From an uncultured Verrucomicrobiales bacterium (lineage in GTDB: Bacteria; Verrucomicrobiota; Verrucomicrobiia; Verrucomicrobiales; Akkermansiaceae), in the NCBI GenBank assembly GCA_937901085.1, contig CALCHQ010000057.1:1-22107 (forward strand): DNA of 22,107 nt, in the 5' to 3' direction. Shown here piece by piece: positions 12,869 to 20,401 of the stretch. How positions within the stretch are numbered: the stretch's first letter is position 1; each line of letters opens with the position of its first letter. The position numbers were made by a program, and so were the translations under genes. The notes beneath the pieces are model-generated. The model saw nothing but the letters and a program-made list of their open reading frames with translations. It was not told the DNA's origin and did no database searches.

Positions 12869-12914
12869 TGTTCTGTGATAGAAAAAACGTACTTTCAGCC
12901 CCTTTCCTGACAAC

Positions 12915-13769
12915 ATGAAACTGAGAATCGCCGTACAATCCAAGGGTCGTCTCAATGAGGACACCATGTCCATTCTGTCCGAAGCCGGAATCAAGGTAAG
13001 CTCTTCGAAGCGCACCCTGCTGGTGGCGGCCCGCAAGTTCCCCATGGAGGTACTCTACCTGCGCGATGACGATATTCCTGAGACCGTGACCGATGGCGTG
13101 GCCGATATCGGCGTGGTGGGCCTTAACGAATATCTGGAACGCCAGGGAGATGCCGACATTGTGAAGAAGCTCGGCTTTGGCGGCTGCCGCCTGAGCATCG
13201 CCATTCCCAAGGAACATGAGTACAGCGGCCCTCAGTGGCTGCAGGGTCGCCGCATTGCGACATCGTACCCGGTGATTCTCCGCCGCTGGCTGGAGGAGCA
13301 GGGGGTGCAGGCTCACATTCATGTGATTACCGGCTCGGTGGAGATTTCGACCGGTATAGGGCTGGCCGATGCCATTTTCGATATCGTGAGCAGCGGTGCC
13401 ACGCTGGTGAGCAATAACCTGCGCGAAGTGGAAGTGGTGCTGGAGAGCGAGGCGGTGCTGATTGCCAACAAGAACCTCTGCGCCGAGAAGCGCGAGATTC
13501 TCGACAAACTCCTGTTCCGCATGGATGCGGTGATGACTGCTGCCGACAAGCGCTATGTGCTGATGAATGCTCCCAAGGAATGCGTGGAGCAGATTGTGGC
13601 GGTGCTGCCGGGCGTGAAGAGCCCCACCATCATGCCGCTGGCGCAGGAGGGCTGGTGCAGCATTCACACCGTGCTGGATGAAAGCTGCTTCTGGGACATC
13701 ATCGGCCGACTGAAGGAAGCCGGTGCCCAGGGTATCCTGGTGCTTCCCATCGAAAAAATGATTCTGTAA
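12915..13769 (+). CDS. hisG: ATP phosphoribosyltransferase, long form
   Basis: This enzyme catalyses the first, committed step of histidine synthesis, joining ATP and PRPP to phosphoribosyl-ATP. At 284 residues it is the long HisG type, with two periplasmic-binding-like lobes and a C-terminal ACT-like regulatory domain (about 210-284) through which histidine normally inhibits. No hisZ is therefore expected. The PRPP loop is visible as GSVEISTGIGLADAIFDIVSSGATL (E and G/LAD motif). The N-terminus MKLRIAVQSKGRLNEDT is typical. It heads the his operon; hisDC starts 13 bases later. I could not identify a clear promoter in the 110 bases upstream. Feedback control is family knowledge, not shown here. 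Confidence 0.95.
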   Translation: MKLRIAVQSKGRLNEDTMSILSEAGIKVSSSKRTLLVAARKFPMEVLYLRDDDIPETVTDGVADIGVVGLNEYLERQGDADIVKKLGFGGCRLSIAIPKEHEYSGPQWLQGRRIATSYPVILRRWLEEQGVQAHIHVITGSVEISTGIGLADAIFDIVSSGATLVSNNLREVEVVLESEAVLIANKNLCAEKREILDKLLFRMDAVMTAADKRYVLMNAPKECVEQIVAVLPGVKSPTIMPLAQEGWCSIHTVLDESCFWDIIGRLKEAGAQGILVLPIEKMIL

Positions 13770-13782
13770 TTCCCCGACGACC

Positions 13783-16131
13783 ATGATCATCATCACGGAA
13801 CCGACCCGCGGACAATGGGCAGAGCTGGTGCGCCGCCCCGCCTTTGATGTAACACAACTCTTTGATACCGTGCGTCCCATCATGGAGGCTGTGCATACAC
13901 AGGGTGACCATGCCCTGCGCGAATACGGTCTCCGTTTTGATGGTGTGGCGCTGGAGACGCTGGAGGTGAGTGCCGCCGAGGTGGCCGAGGCACTGGCACT
14001 GGTGCCGCAGGCGCTCAAGGAAGCTATTGAACTGGCCTACTGCAACATTTACGATTTTCATGAGCTGCAGCTTCATGCTCAGGCTCCGGTGAAGCTGGAG
14101 ACCGCTCCCGGCGTGGTCTGCGAGCAACGCACGCTGCCCATCCAGCGCGTGGGGCTGTATGTGCCGGGCGGGCAGGCCCCCCTGTTCTCTACGGTGCTGA
14201 TGCTGGCTGTTCCTGCCGCCGTGGCCGGTTGTGAGGAAGTGGTACTCTGCACGCCTCCCGGCAAGGATGGCAAGGTGAATCCCGCTATCCTCTACGCGGC
14301 AGATCTGTGTGGCGTGAAGCGCATCTTCAAGGTAGGCGGAGCGCAGGCCATTGCCGCCATGACCTATGGAACGGATGCTGTGCCGAAGGTCGACAAGATT
14401 TTCGGACCGGGCAATGCCTATGTGACTGCGGCCAAGCAGCTTGCTTCTCTGGCTGGCGTTGCCATTGATATGCCCGCCGGCCCCAGCGAGGTGGAAGTGC
14501 TGGCTGATACGAGCTGCGTGCCTGCCTTTGTGGCGGCCGACCTGCTGAGCCAGGCCGAACACGGCCCGGACAGCCAGGCCATGCTCGTTACCACCGATGC
14601 CTCCGTGGCAGAAGCCGTGGCCGCCGAAGTGGAAAAGCAGCTGGCCGCGCTGCCGCGCAAGGACATTGCCGCCCAATCCATTGCCAACAGCCGCATCATT
14701 GTGCTGGCCGACAAACAGGACTGCATCGACTTCACCAATGCCTACGGCCCGGAACACCTCATCATTGCCATGGAAGAGGCCTCTGCCGTGGCTGCTGAAA
14801 CGGTGAATGCCGGTTCCATCTTCCTCGGTAATTACAGCTGCGAGAGTGCCGGCGATTACGCCAGCGGCACGAACCACACCCTGCCGACCATGGGCTGTGT
14901 GCGTGCCTACAGCAGCCTCTGCCTCGACAGCTTCCAGCGCAAGATGACCCTTCAGACTCTCTCGGCTGAAGGTGTCCGCAGCATCGGCCGCACGGTGGAA
15001 CTCATGGCGCAGGCCGAGCATCTGGATGCCCACGCCCGCGCCATGACCCTGCGCCTGCAGCAGGTCACCGCGCTTCCTCAGGAGGATGCCGGCACCGGCA
15101 TTGCGCGTCTGGTGCGTCCGAATATCTTGAAGCTCAAGCCGTACAGCTCTGCCCGCGATGAATATGCCGGCAAGGCGGCCCATGTGTTCCTGGATGCCAA
15201 TGAGTGCCCGCACAACGCGCCGAACAACCGCTACCCCGACCCCCTGCAATGGGAGTTGAAGCAGAAGATTTCGGCCTACAAGGGCGTGGCGCCGGAGCGT
15301 ATCTTCCTGGGCAACGGCAGCGATGAAGCCATTGACCTGATTTTCCGCACCTTCTGCACCCCCGGTGTGGATGAAGTGGCGGCCATTGCCCCTTCCTACG
15401 GCATGTATGAAGTCTGCGCCGATATCAACAACGTGCGCTACAATGCCATCCCGCTGGAAGAGGGTTATGCGTTTGACGCAGAAAAGTTCCTGCAGTGCAT
15501 CTATTCTCCCTGCACCAAGGTGGTATTCATCTGCAACCCGAACAACCCCACCGGGAACCTGCTGCCGCTGGAAGAAATTCGCAAGGTACTCGACATCTTC
15601 CCCGGCATTGTGGTGGTGGATGAAGCCTACATCGACTTTGCCCCGGAGGGCTCTTCCGCCAGCGTCCTGCTGGAACAGTACCCGCGTCTCATCGTCCTCA
15701 ACACCTTCTCCAAGGCTTGGGCTTCTGCCGGTATCCGCCTGGGCATGGCGCTGGCGCACCCGGAGGTCATTGCCCTGTTCAACAAGGTGAAGTACCCCTA
15801 CAACGTGAACATCCTGACCCAGCGTGCGGCCATGGAGCGCCTGGAACACATGGATGAAGTCCGCGCCTGGGTGGACGAAGCCCTGGCGGAACGCCGCCGC
15901 ATGATGCAGGAAGTAGCCGCCCTCTCCTTCTGCGAGCAGGTATTCCCCAGCGCTGCTAACTTCTTCCTGGCGCGTGTGACGGATGCCAACACCCTGTATG
16001 CAGCGTTGGTGGAGCAGGGCATCATCGTCCGCAACCGCCACCGCATCATGATGTGTGAAAACTGCCTCCGCATCACCATAGGCACCCCGGAGGAAAATGA
16101 TGAACTTCTGGCAGCCCTCAAGAAATTCTGA
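13783..16131 (+). CDS. hisDC: HisD-HisC fusion: histidinol dehydrogenase / histidinol-phosphate aminotransferase
   Basis: One uninterrupted 782-residue frame carries two complete enzymes. Residues 1-428 are histidinol dehydrogenase (histidinol to histidine with 2 NAD): GLYVPGGQAPL, GPGNAYV and AGPSEV are visible, SQAEHGPD has likely zinc ligands Q257 and H260, and the catalytic pair is E324-H325 in YGPEHL. A linker of about 15 residues leads to residues 444-782, the PLP-dependent histidinol-phosphate aminotransferase: RPNILKLKPYSSARDEY, NPNNPTGN, DEAYIDF, PLP Lys644 in SKAW and R652. The length equals the sum of the two families. HisC acts at step 7 and HisD at steps 9-10, separated by the HisB phosphatase, so the fusion does not channel directly between consecutive reactions. 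No internal stop or plausible separate start was seen. It lies 13 bases after hisG and one base before hisB. Confidence 0.94.
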   Translation: MIIITEPTRGQWAELVRRPAFDVTQLFDTVRPIMEAVHTQGDHALREYGLRFDGVALETLEVSAAEVAEALALVPQALKEAIELAYCNIYDFHELQLHAQAPVKLETAPGVVCEQRTLPIQRVGLYVPGGQAPLFSTVLMLAVPAAVAGCEEVVLCTPPGKDGKVNPAILYAADLCGVKRIFKVGGAQAIAAMTYGTDAVPKVDKIFGPGNAYVTAAKQLASLAGVAIDMPAGPSEVEVLADTSCVPAFVAADLLSQAEHGPDSQAMLVTTDASVAEAVAAEVEKQLAALPRKDIAAQSIANSRIIVLADKQDCIDFTNAYGPEHLIIAMEEASAVAAETVNAGSIFLGNYSCESAGDYASGTNHTLPTMGCVRAYSSLCLDSFQRKMTLQTLSAEGVRSIGRTVELMAQAEHLDAHARAMTLRLQQVTALPQEDAGTGIARLVRPNILKLKPYSSARDEYAGKAAHVFLDANECPHNAPNNRYPDPLQWELKQKISAYKGVAPERIFLGNGSDEAIDLIFRTFCTPGVDEVAAIAPSYGMYEVCADINNVRYNAIPLEEGYAFDAEKFLQCIYSPCTKVVFICNPNNPTGNLLPLEEIRKVLDIFPGIVVVDEAYIDFAPEGSSASVLLEQYPRLIVLNTFSKAWASAGIRLGMALAHPEVIALFNKVKYPYNVNILTQRAAMERLEHMDEVRAWVDEALAERRRMMQEVAALSFCEQVFPSAANFFLARVTDANTLYAALVEQGIIVRNRHRIMMCENCLRITIGTPEENDELLAALKKF

Positions 16132-16132
16132 T

Positions 16133-17200
16133 ATGAAGAAAGCCCTTTTCATCGACCGCGACGGCACCATTATCCAGGAACCTGCGGATGAGCAGATAGA
16201 CGCTTTTGAGAAGCTGGTCTTTGTTCCGGGTGCTTTCCGCGCGCTCAGCACCATCCACGAGTTGACGGACTACGAATTCGTCATGGTGAGCAACCAGGAC
16301 GGCCTGGGGACGGATTCTTTCCCGGAGGATACCTTCTGGCCGGTGCATAACTTCATTCTCGATACCCTGAAAGGCGAGGGCGTGGAGTTTGATGACATCC
16401 TCATCGACCGCCACTTCCCGCAGGACAATGCCCCCACCCGCAAGCCCGGCATCGGCATGCTCACCGCCTATATGGATGGTTCCTATGACCTGGCGAACTG
16501 CTATGTCATCGGTGACCGTGCCACGGATGTGCAGCTGGCGCAGAACCTGGGCTGCAAGGCGCTCCAGATTGGCACCGATGGCATGGACTGGAAGAAGATT
16601 ACCGAGATTCTGGTGGCCGGGGAGCGCAGCGCCGAGGTGCAGCGCACCACCCGCGAGACCGATATCTATGTGAAGCTGGAGCTGGACCGCCCCGGCTTTT
16701 GCGAAATCAGCACCGGGCTGGGCTTCTTCGACCACATGCTGGCCCAGCTGGCTCACCACGGCGGTATGGGGGTCACCATCCGCGTGAAGGGAGACCTCTA
16801 TGTGGACGAACACCACACCATCGAGGATACCGGGCTGGCGCTAGGTGAGTGCCTTCGCAAGGCGATTGGCAACAAGCTGGGTATTTCCCGCTACGGCTAC
16901 TGCCTGCCCATGGATGACTGCCTGTGCCAGGCGGCGCTGGATTTTGGTGGCCGCCCCTGGTTGCAGTGGGAGGCTGAGTACAAGCGCGAGCGTATAGGCG
17001 ACATGCCCACGGAGATGTTCTACCACTTCTTCAAGAGCCTGAGCGATGCCGCGCTCATGAACCTCAGCATCAAGGCCGAGGGAGAGAACGAACATCACAA
17101 GATTGAGGGAACGTTCAAGACGCTGGCACGCGCTATCCGTGTGGCGGTGCAGCGCGATGTGCGCCACCTGGTGCTGCCCTCCAGCAAAGGAACACTTTAA
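16133..17200 (+). CDS. hisB: Bifunctional histidinol-phosphatase / imidazoleglycerol-phosphate dehydratase
   Basis: At 355 residues it has the two-domain enterobacterial plan. Residues 1-165 are a HAD phosphatase: FIDRDGTI (D8, D10), VSNQDG (S53), RKPG (K104), IGDRATD (D128, D132). Residues 165-355 are the dehydratase with FFDHMLAQLAHHG and DEHHTIED, whose His/Glu clusters bind manganese; a second HHKIEG block lies near the end. Together they do steps 6 and 8 of the pathway. The phosphatase lacks three of the four zinc ligands of E. coli HisB: the positions equivalent to C93, C101 and C103 read D, A and T (only the His remains). The start at 16133 follows the hisDC stop by one base and gives the family N-terminus. 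An ATG at 16097 in the same frame would overlap hisDC and is less likely. Confidence 0.95.
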   Translation: MKKALFIDRDGTIIQEPADEQIDAFEKLVFVPGAFRALSTIHELTDYEFVMVSNQDGLGTDSFPEDTFWPVHNFILDTLKGEGVEFDDILIDRHFPQDNAPTRKPGIGMLTAYMDGSYDLANCYVIGDRATDVQLAQNLGCKALQIGTDGMDWKKITEILVAGERSAEVQRTTRETDIYVKLELDRPGFCEISTGLGFFDHMLAQLAHHGGMGVTIRVKGDLYVDEHHTIEDTGLALGECLRKAIGNKLGISRYGYCLPMDDCLCQAALDFGGRPWLQWEAEYKRERIGDMPTEMFYHFFKSLSDAALMNLSIKAEGENEHHKIEGTFKTLARAIRVAVQRDVRHLVLPSSKGTL

Positions 17201-17204
17201 GGCA

Positions 17205-17813
17205 ATGAAAGTAGCTGTTGTCAGATACAATGCGGGCAATATCTGCTCGGTCATCAATGCCCTGCACCGCATCGGCGTGGAGCCGGTGGTGACCGATGAC
17301 CCCGCCGTGCTGGCTGCCGCTGACCGTGTGATTTTTCCGGGGCAGGGCGAGGCTTCCAATACCATGGCCTACCTGCGCCAGAGCGGGCTGGATGCCGTCA
17401 TCCGCGACTTGAAACAGCCGGTGCTGGGCATCTGCATCGGCCAGCAGCTGCTTTGCGCCCACTCCGAAGAAGGGGAAACGAACTGCCTCGGCGTGTTTGA
17501 TGCCCCGGTCGTGCGTTTCCCGGCCACCTCTGCCGAGGGCCGCGTCAAAATCCCCCAGATGGGTTGGAATACCATTGAGCAGCTGCGTTCTCCCTTGTTC
17601 AGCGGTCTGAAGGAGGGCGATTTCGTCTACTTCGTGCATAGCTTCTATGTGCCGGACTGTGCAGAAGCCATTGCCCGCACCACATACGGCGGCGTGACCT
17701 ACGCCTCTGCCCTGCGCCGGGGGAATTTCTACACCACCCAGTTCCACCCGGAAAAGAGCGGCGACATCGGTCTCCGTATTCTCCACAACTTCATCCACCT
17801 CTGCCATGATTGA
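17205..17813 (+). CDS. hisH: Imidazole glycerol phosphate synthase, glutaminase subunit
   Basis: This 202-residue class I glutamine amidotransferase frees ammonia from glutamine and passes it to HisF in the HisH-HisF complex. The triad is C77 (GICIGQQLL), H181 and E183 (FHPEKSG). The nucleophile loop reads CIGQQ where CLGMQ is more usual, a mild variation. The oxyanion-strand region appears as PGQGE (45-49). The start at 17205 gives the family N-terminus MKVAVVRYNAGN and is 4 bases after the hisB stop; the frame stays open further upstream inside hisB. Its end overlaps hisA by 8 bases, consistent with translational coupling. Confidence 0.95.
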   Translation: MKVAVVRYNAGNICSVINALHRIGVEPVVTDDPAVLAAADRVIFPGQGEASNTMAYLRQSGLDAVIRDLKQPVLGICIGQQLLCAHSEEGETNCLGVFDAPVVRFPATSAEGRVKIPQMGWNTIEQLRSPLFSGLKEGDFVYFVHSFYVPDCAEAIARTTYGGVTYASALRRGNFYTTQFHPEKSGDIGLRILHNFIHLCHD

Positions 17814-18522
17814 GCTGATACCTGCCATCGACATCATCGGCGGCCAATGTGTGCGCCTGACCAAGGGCGACTATGCCGCTAAAAAGACCTACGATGCCCA
17901 CCCGGAGGAAGTGGCACGCCGCTTCTACGACATGGGCGTGCGTCGTCTGCATGTGGTGGACCTCGATGGCGCCAAAGCTGACCACATCGTGAATCTGGCC
18001 TCGCTGGAAAAGATTACCGCGCTGGGAATGACCGTCGATTTCGGCGGCGGCATCAAGCAGGAAAGGGACTTGCAGGCCGCGTTCGACCACGGCGCGGCCA
18101 TGGTGACGGTGGGAAGCCTGGCTGCCACCGACCCGCAGCGTCTGTTGAAATGGGCAGAGAAATACGGCCCCGACCGCTTCATTGTGGGGGCTGATGCCCT
18201 CAATGGCCGCGTTATGATTAAGGGCTGGCGCGAGGACGGCGGCATGAGCCTGGATGAATTCGTGAGCTTCTACATGAGCCACGGCATCACCCGCGTCCTC
18301 TGCACGGATATTTCCCGCGACGGCACCCTCACCGGTCCGAATACGGCGCTGTACCAGGAAATCATGGCGAAGCACCCCGGCTGCCGCCTCATCGCCAGCG
18401 GTGGCGTGAGCTGCACGGAGGATATCCGCGCGCTTGATGCCGCCGGTATTCCCTCCGTCGTCTTCGGCAAGGCCTATTACGAAGGCCGCATCGACCTTCA
18501 GAAATTAATCACTAATCATTAA
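17806..18522 (+). CDS. hisA: ProFAR isomerase
   Basis: This 238-residue (beta-alpha)8 barrel catalyses the Amadori isomerisation of ProFAR to PRFAR (1-(5-phosphoribosyl)-5-[(5-phosphoribosylamino)methylideneamino]imidazole-4-carboxamide isomerase). The catalytic acids are D9 (IPAIDI) and D130 (GADALNG), with TDISRDGT (167-174) close to the second half-barrel site. The two phosphate-binding motifs appear as FGGGI (79-83) and ASGGVS. Its ATG overlaps the hisH end by 8 bases. The last codons and stop (ATCACTAATCATTAA) are followed by a near repeat AATCATTG leading into hisF. Confidence 0.96.
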   Translation: MIELIPAIDIIGGQCVRLTKGDYAAKKTYDAHPEEVARRFYDMGVRRLHVVDLDGAKADHIVNLASLEKITALGMTVDFGGGIKQERDLQAAFDHGAAMVTVGSLAATDPQRLLKWAEKYGPDRFIVGADALNGRVMIKGWREDGGMSLDEFVSFYMSHGITRVLCTDISRDGTLTGPNTALYQEIMAKHPGCRLIASGGVSCTEDIRALDAAGIPSVVFGKAYYEGRIDLQKLITNH

Positions 18523-18527
18523 TCATT

Positions 18528-19283
18528 GTGTTAGCCAAACGTATTATCCCCTGTCTGGATGTCAAGGACGGCCGCACCGTCAAAGGCATTAACTTTGTGA
18601 ACCTGCGCGATGCAGGCGACCCCGTTGAGCTGGGCAAGGCCTACAGCGAACAGGGGGCAGATGAACTCGTATTCCTGGATATTGCGGCCACGCATGAGGG
18701 GCGCAAGACCTTCACCGATATGGTCTCCCGCGTGGCGGCTGCCATCTCCATCCCCTTTACCGTGGGCGGTGGTATCCACGAGCTGGCCGATGTGGCACGC
18801 CTGCTGGAAGCCGGTGCTGACAAAGTGAGTCTGAATTCTGCCGCCATCCGCAATCCCCAGCTGGTGAACGAGATTGCCAGCCACTTCGGTTCCCAGGTCT
18901 GCGTGGCGGCCATTGATGCCCGCTGCGATGCCGACGGCTGGTACTGCTATGTGAATGGCGGCCGCATCCGCGTGGAGCGCACGCTGTTCGACTGGGCCCG
19001 CGAAGTGGCCGACCGCGGGGCTGGTGAAATCCTTTTCACTAGCATGGACCACGACGGAGTGAAGCAGGGTTTCCCGAATGAAGCTCTGGCCCGCCTTTCT
19101 GATGAACTGAGCATTCCCGTCATCGCCAGCGGTGGTGCCGGTGCCAAGGAACACTTTGCGGATGCGTTCCGCCTGGGACATGCCGATGCCGCCCTGGCTG
19201 CCAGCGTGTTCCACTTCGGCGAAATCAAGATTCCCGAACTCAAGCAGTACCTCCACAATGAGGGTATCTGCGTGCGCCTGTAA
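18528..19283 (+). CDS. hisF: Imidazole glycerol phosphate synthase, cyclase subunit
   Basis: This 251-residue (beta-alpha)8 barrel partners HisH. It uses the ammonia to convert PRFAR to imidazole glycerol phosphate and AICAR. The catalytic acids are D11 (IIPCLDVKDGRTVKG) and D130 (AAIDAR). The phosphate sites appear as VGGGI (79-83) and SGGAG. The start codon is GTG at 18528, placed 5 bases after the hisA stop; it gives MLAKRIIPCLD, the family start. There is no Shine-Dalgarno. The unusual start codon could lower its translation relative to hisA, but this is inference. Confidence 0.96.
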   Translation: MLAKRIIPCLDVKDGRTVKGINFVNLRDAGDPVELGKAYSEQGADELVFLDIAATHEGRKTFTDMVSRVAAAISIPFTVGGGIHELADVARLLEAGADKVSLNSAAIRNPQLVNEIASHFGSQVCVAAIDARCDADGWYCYVNGGRIRVERTLFDWAREVADRGAGEILFTSMDHDGVKQGFPNEALARLSDELSIPVIASGGAGAKEHFADAFRLGHADAALAASVFHFGEIKIPELKQYLHNEGICVRL

Positions 19284-19302
19284 CATTTACCAATTAACGA
19301 CT

Positions 19303-19917
19303 ATGACTATCGACTTCGACAAGTGCGGCGGCCTGGTGCCCGCCATCATTCAGGACTCCGCCACCGGCAAGGTGCTGATGCTGGGCTACATGAATGCTGA
19401 ATCCTATGCCAGGACCCAGGAGACCGGCCGCGTGTGCTTCTACAGCCGCAGCCGCCAGTGCCTGTGGACCAAGGGGGAAACCAGCGGTAACTATCTGGAT
19501 GTGGTGAGCATCAAGGTGGACTGCGACAACGATACGCTGCTCATTCAGGCCACGCCACATGGCCCGGTGTGCCACACCGGCACGGATACCTGCTGGGGCG
19601 AGAAGAATGAGGCCAGCCCGCTGCTGTTCCTCACCGAGCTGCAGGATTTCATCAACAAGCGCCACGAGGAAATGCCGGAGGGTTCCTACACCACCAGCCT
19701 GTTCCGCGACGGCGTGAACCGCATGGCCCAGAAGGTGGGCGAGGAAGCCCTCGAGGCCTGCATCGAGGCCTGCAACGGCACGGATGAACGCCTTATTTAC
19801 GAGGCTTCCGACATGTTCTACCACCTCATTGTGCTGCTTACCTCCAAGGGCCTGCGCATCGAGCAGGTCATCGAGGAACTCGCCTCCCGCCACAAGCCGG
19901 GTTGGCAGAAACATTAA
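19303..19917 (+). CDS. hisIE: Phosphoribosyl-AMP cyclohydrolase / phosphoribosyl-ATP pyrophosphatase
   Basis: A 204-residue fusion for steps 2 and 3. The HisI part (1-105) has the metal-binding DCDND (73-77) and the cysteines C74, C90 and C97 (VCHTG, CWG) of the cyclohydrolase. The HisE part (about 107-204) has LTELQDFINKRHEEMPEGSY, GEEALEACIEA and the helix EASDMFYHLIVLL typical of the all-alpha pyrophosphatase. Length matches the E. coli fusion. The ATG at 19303 is 19 bases after hisF; the frame continues open upstream inside hisF, but only this start gives the family N-terminus. It is the last gene of the his operon. Confidence 0.95.
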   Translation: MTIDFDKCGGLVPAIIQDSATGKVLMLGYMNAESYARTQETGRVCFYSRSRQCLWTKGETSGNYLDVVSIKVDCDNDTLLIQATPHGPVCHTGTDTCWGEKNEASPLLFLTELQDFINKRHEEMPEGSYTTSLFRDGVNRMAQKVGEEALEACIEACNGTDERLIYEASDMFYHLIVLLTSKGLRIEQVIEELASRHKPGWQKH

Positions 19918-19943
19918 GTTACTGAACATTCATACCGGAAAGC

Positions 19944-19966
19944 CCCTGCAACGCAGGGTCTTTTTC
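19944..19966 (+). terminator. Terminator of the his operon
   Basis: CCCTGC-AAC-GCAGGG (19944-19958) forms a 6-bp GC stem with a tight loop, followed by TCTTTTTC, 26 bases after the hisIE stop. Confidence 0.75.
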
Positions 19967-19977
19967 GTGCAGAGGTC

Positions 19978-20394
19978 TCATCTGTCCGTCTCAAAGGGCA
20001 GCGCCTGGGCGTGGAAGTAAGGCTTCAGCAGGCGGAGCAGACGGCGATAATGCGGAGGATAGGCATTGCAGCCGCTGCAGGCCAGGCAGGGCTGCTCCTC
20101 GCTGCGGTACAGGCTCAGTTCCCATTGGGTGCCGTCCAAGGTGTTCGGTTCTTCATAGCGGGCTTGCCATGCGGCCACGCCGTAGTGCCGGAACAGGCGG
20201 CGCACCAGGCGCTTGAAGCGGGTGGGCGTGTGCTGCAGCTCCGTGATGCGGTCGGGGGGAAGTTCATCGACTCCCCAGGCCTGGACTTCGTAGGAATCCG
20301 GGGTAAGTTTGAGCCGGAAGGCGGGGCCTCCATACCCGCCGACATAGAATTCAAGCCGGGTGATGGTATCGGCCAGCTGGAGCAGATCGGGCAT
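19978..20394 (-). CDS. Protein of unknown function with a CxxCxxC motif
   Basis: This 138-residue, probably cytoplasmic protein has no signal peptide or membrane segment. It has an N-terminal beta-rich half (TRLEFYVGGYGGPAFRL, DSYEVQAWG), an Arg-rich helix (RFKRLVRRLFRHYG, 59-72), then DGTQWELSLY (88-96) and C103-LA-C106-SG-C109-NAYP. The DGTQW...SGxNAYP pattern recurs in uncharacterised bacterial proteins as I recall it; no function is known to me. The three spaced cysteines could bind metal, but one or two may simply be local variants. The start at 20394 is 7 bases after the stop of the thioredoxin-like gene, so they are probably co-transcribed. A longer in-frame start at 20559 would overlap that gene by more than 150 bases and yields Pro/Arg-rich sequence, so it is rejected. 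Confidence 0.75.
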   Translation of the reverse strand: MPDLLQLADTITRLEFYVGGYGGPAFRLKLTPDSYEVQAWGVDELPPDRITELQHTPTRFKRLVRRLFRHYGVAAWQARYEEPNTLDGTQWELSLYRSEEQPCLACSGCNAYPPHYRRLLRLLKPYFHAQALPFETDR

Positions 20395-20401
20395 GCGCGT
20401 A

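Noticed and set aside
12806..12914. Histidine attenuator or leader peptide upstream of hisG
   Set aside because: There is a hairpin, but no short frame with a run of His codons (CAC/CAT) precedes it, and there is no clear alternative antiterminator pairing.
13699..16254. 851-residue open frame on the minus strand
   Set aside because: It is antisense to hisDC, a product of high third-position GC; no promoter or domain supports it.
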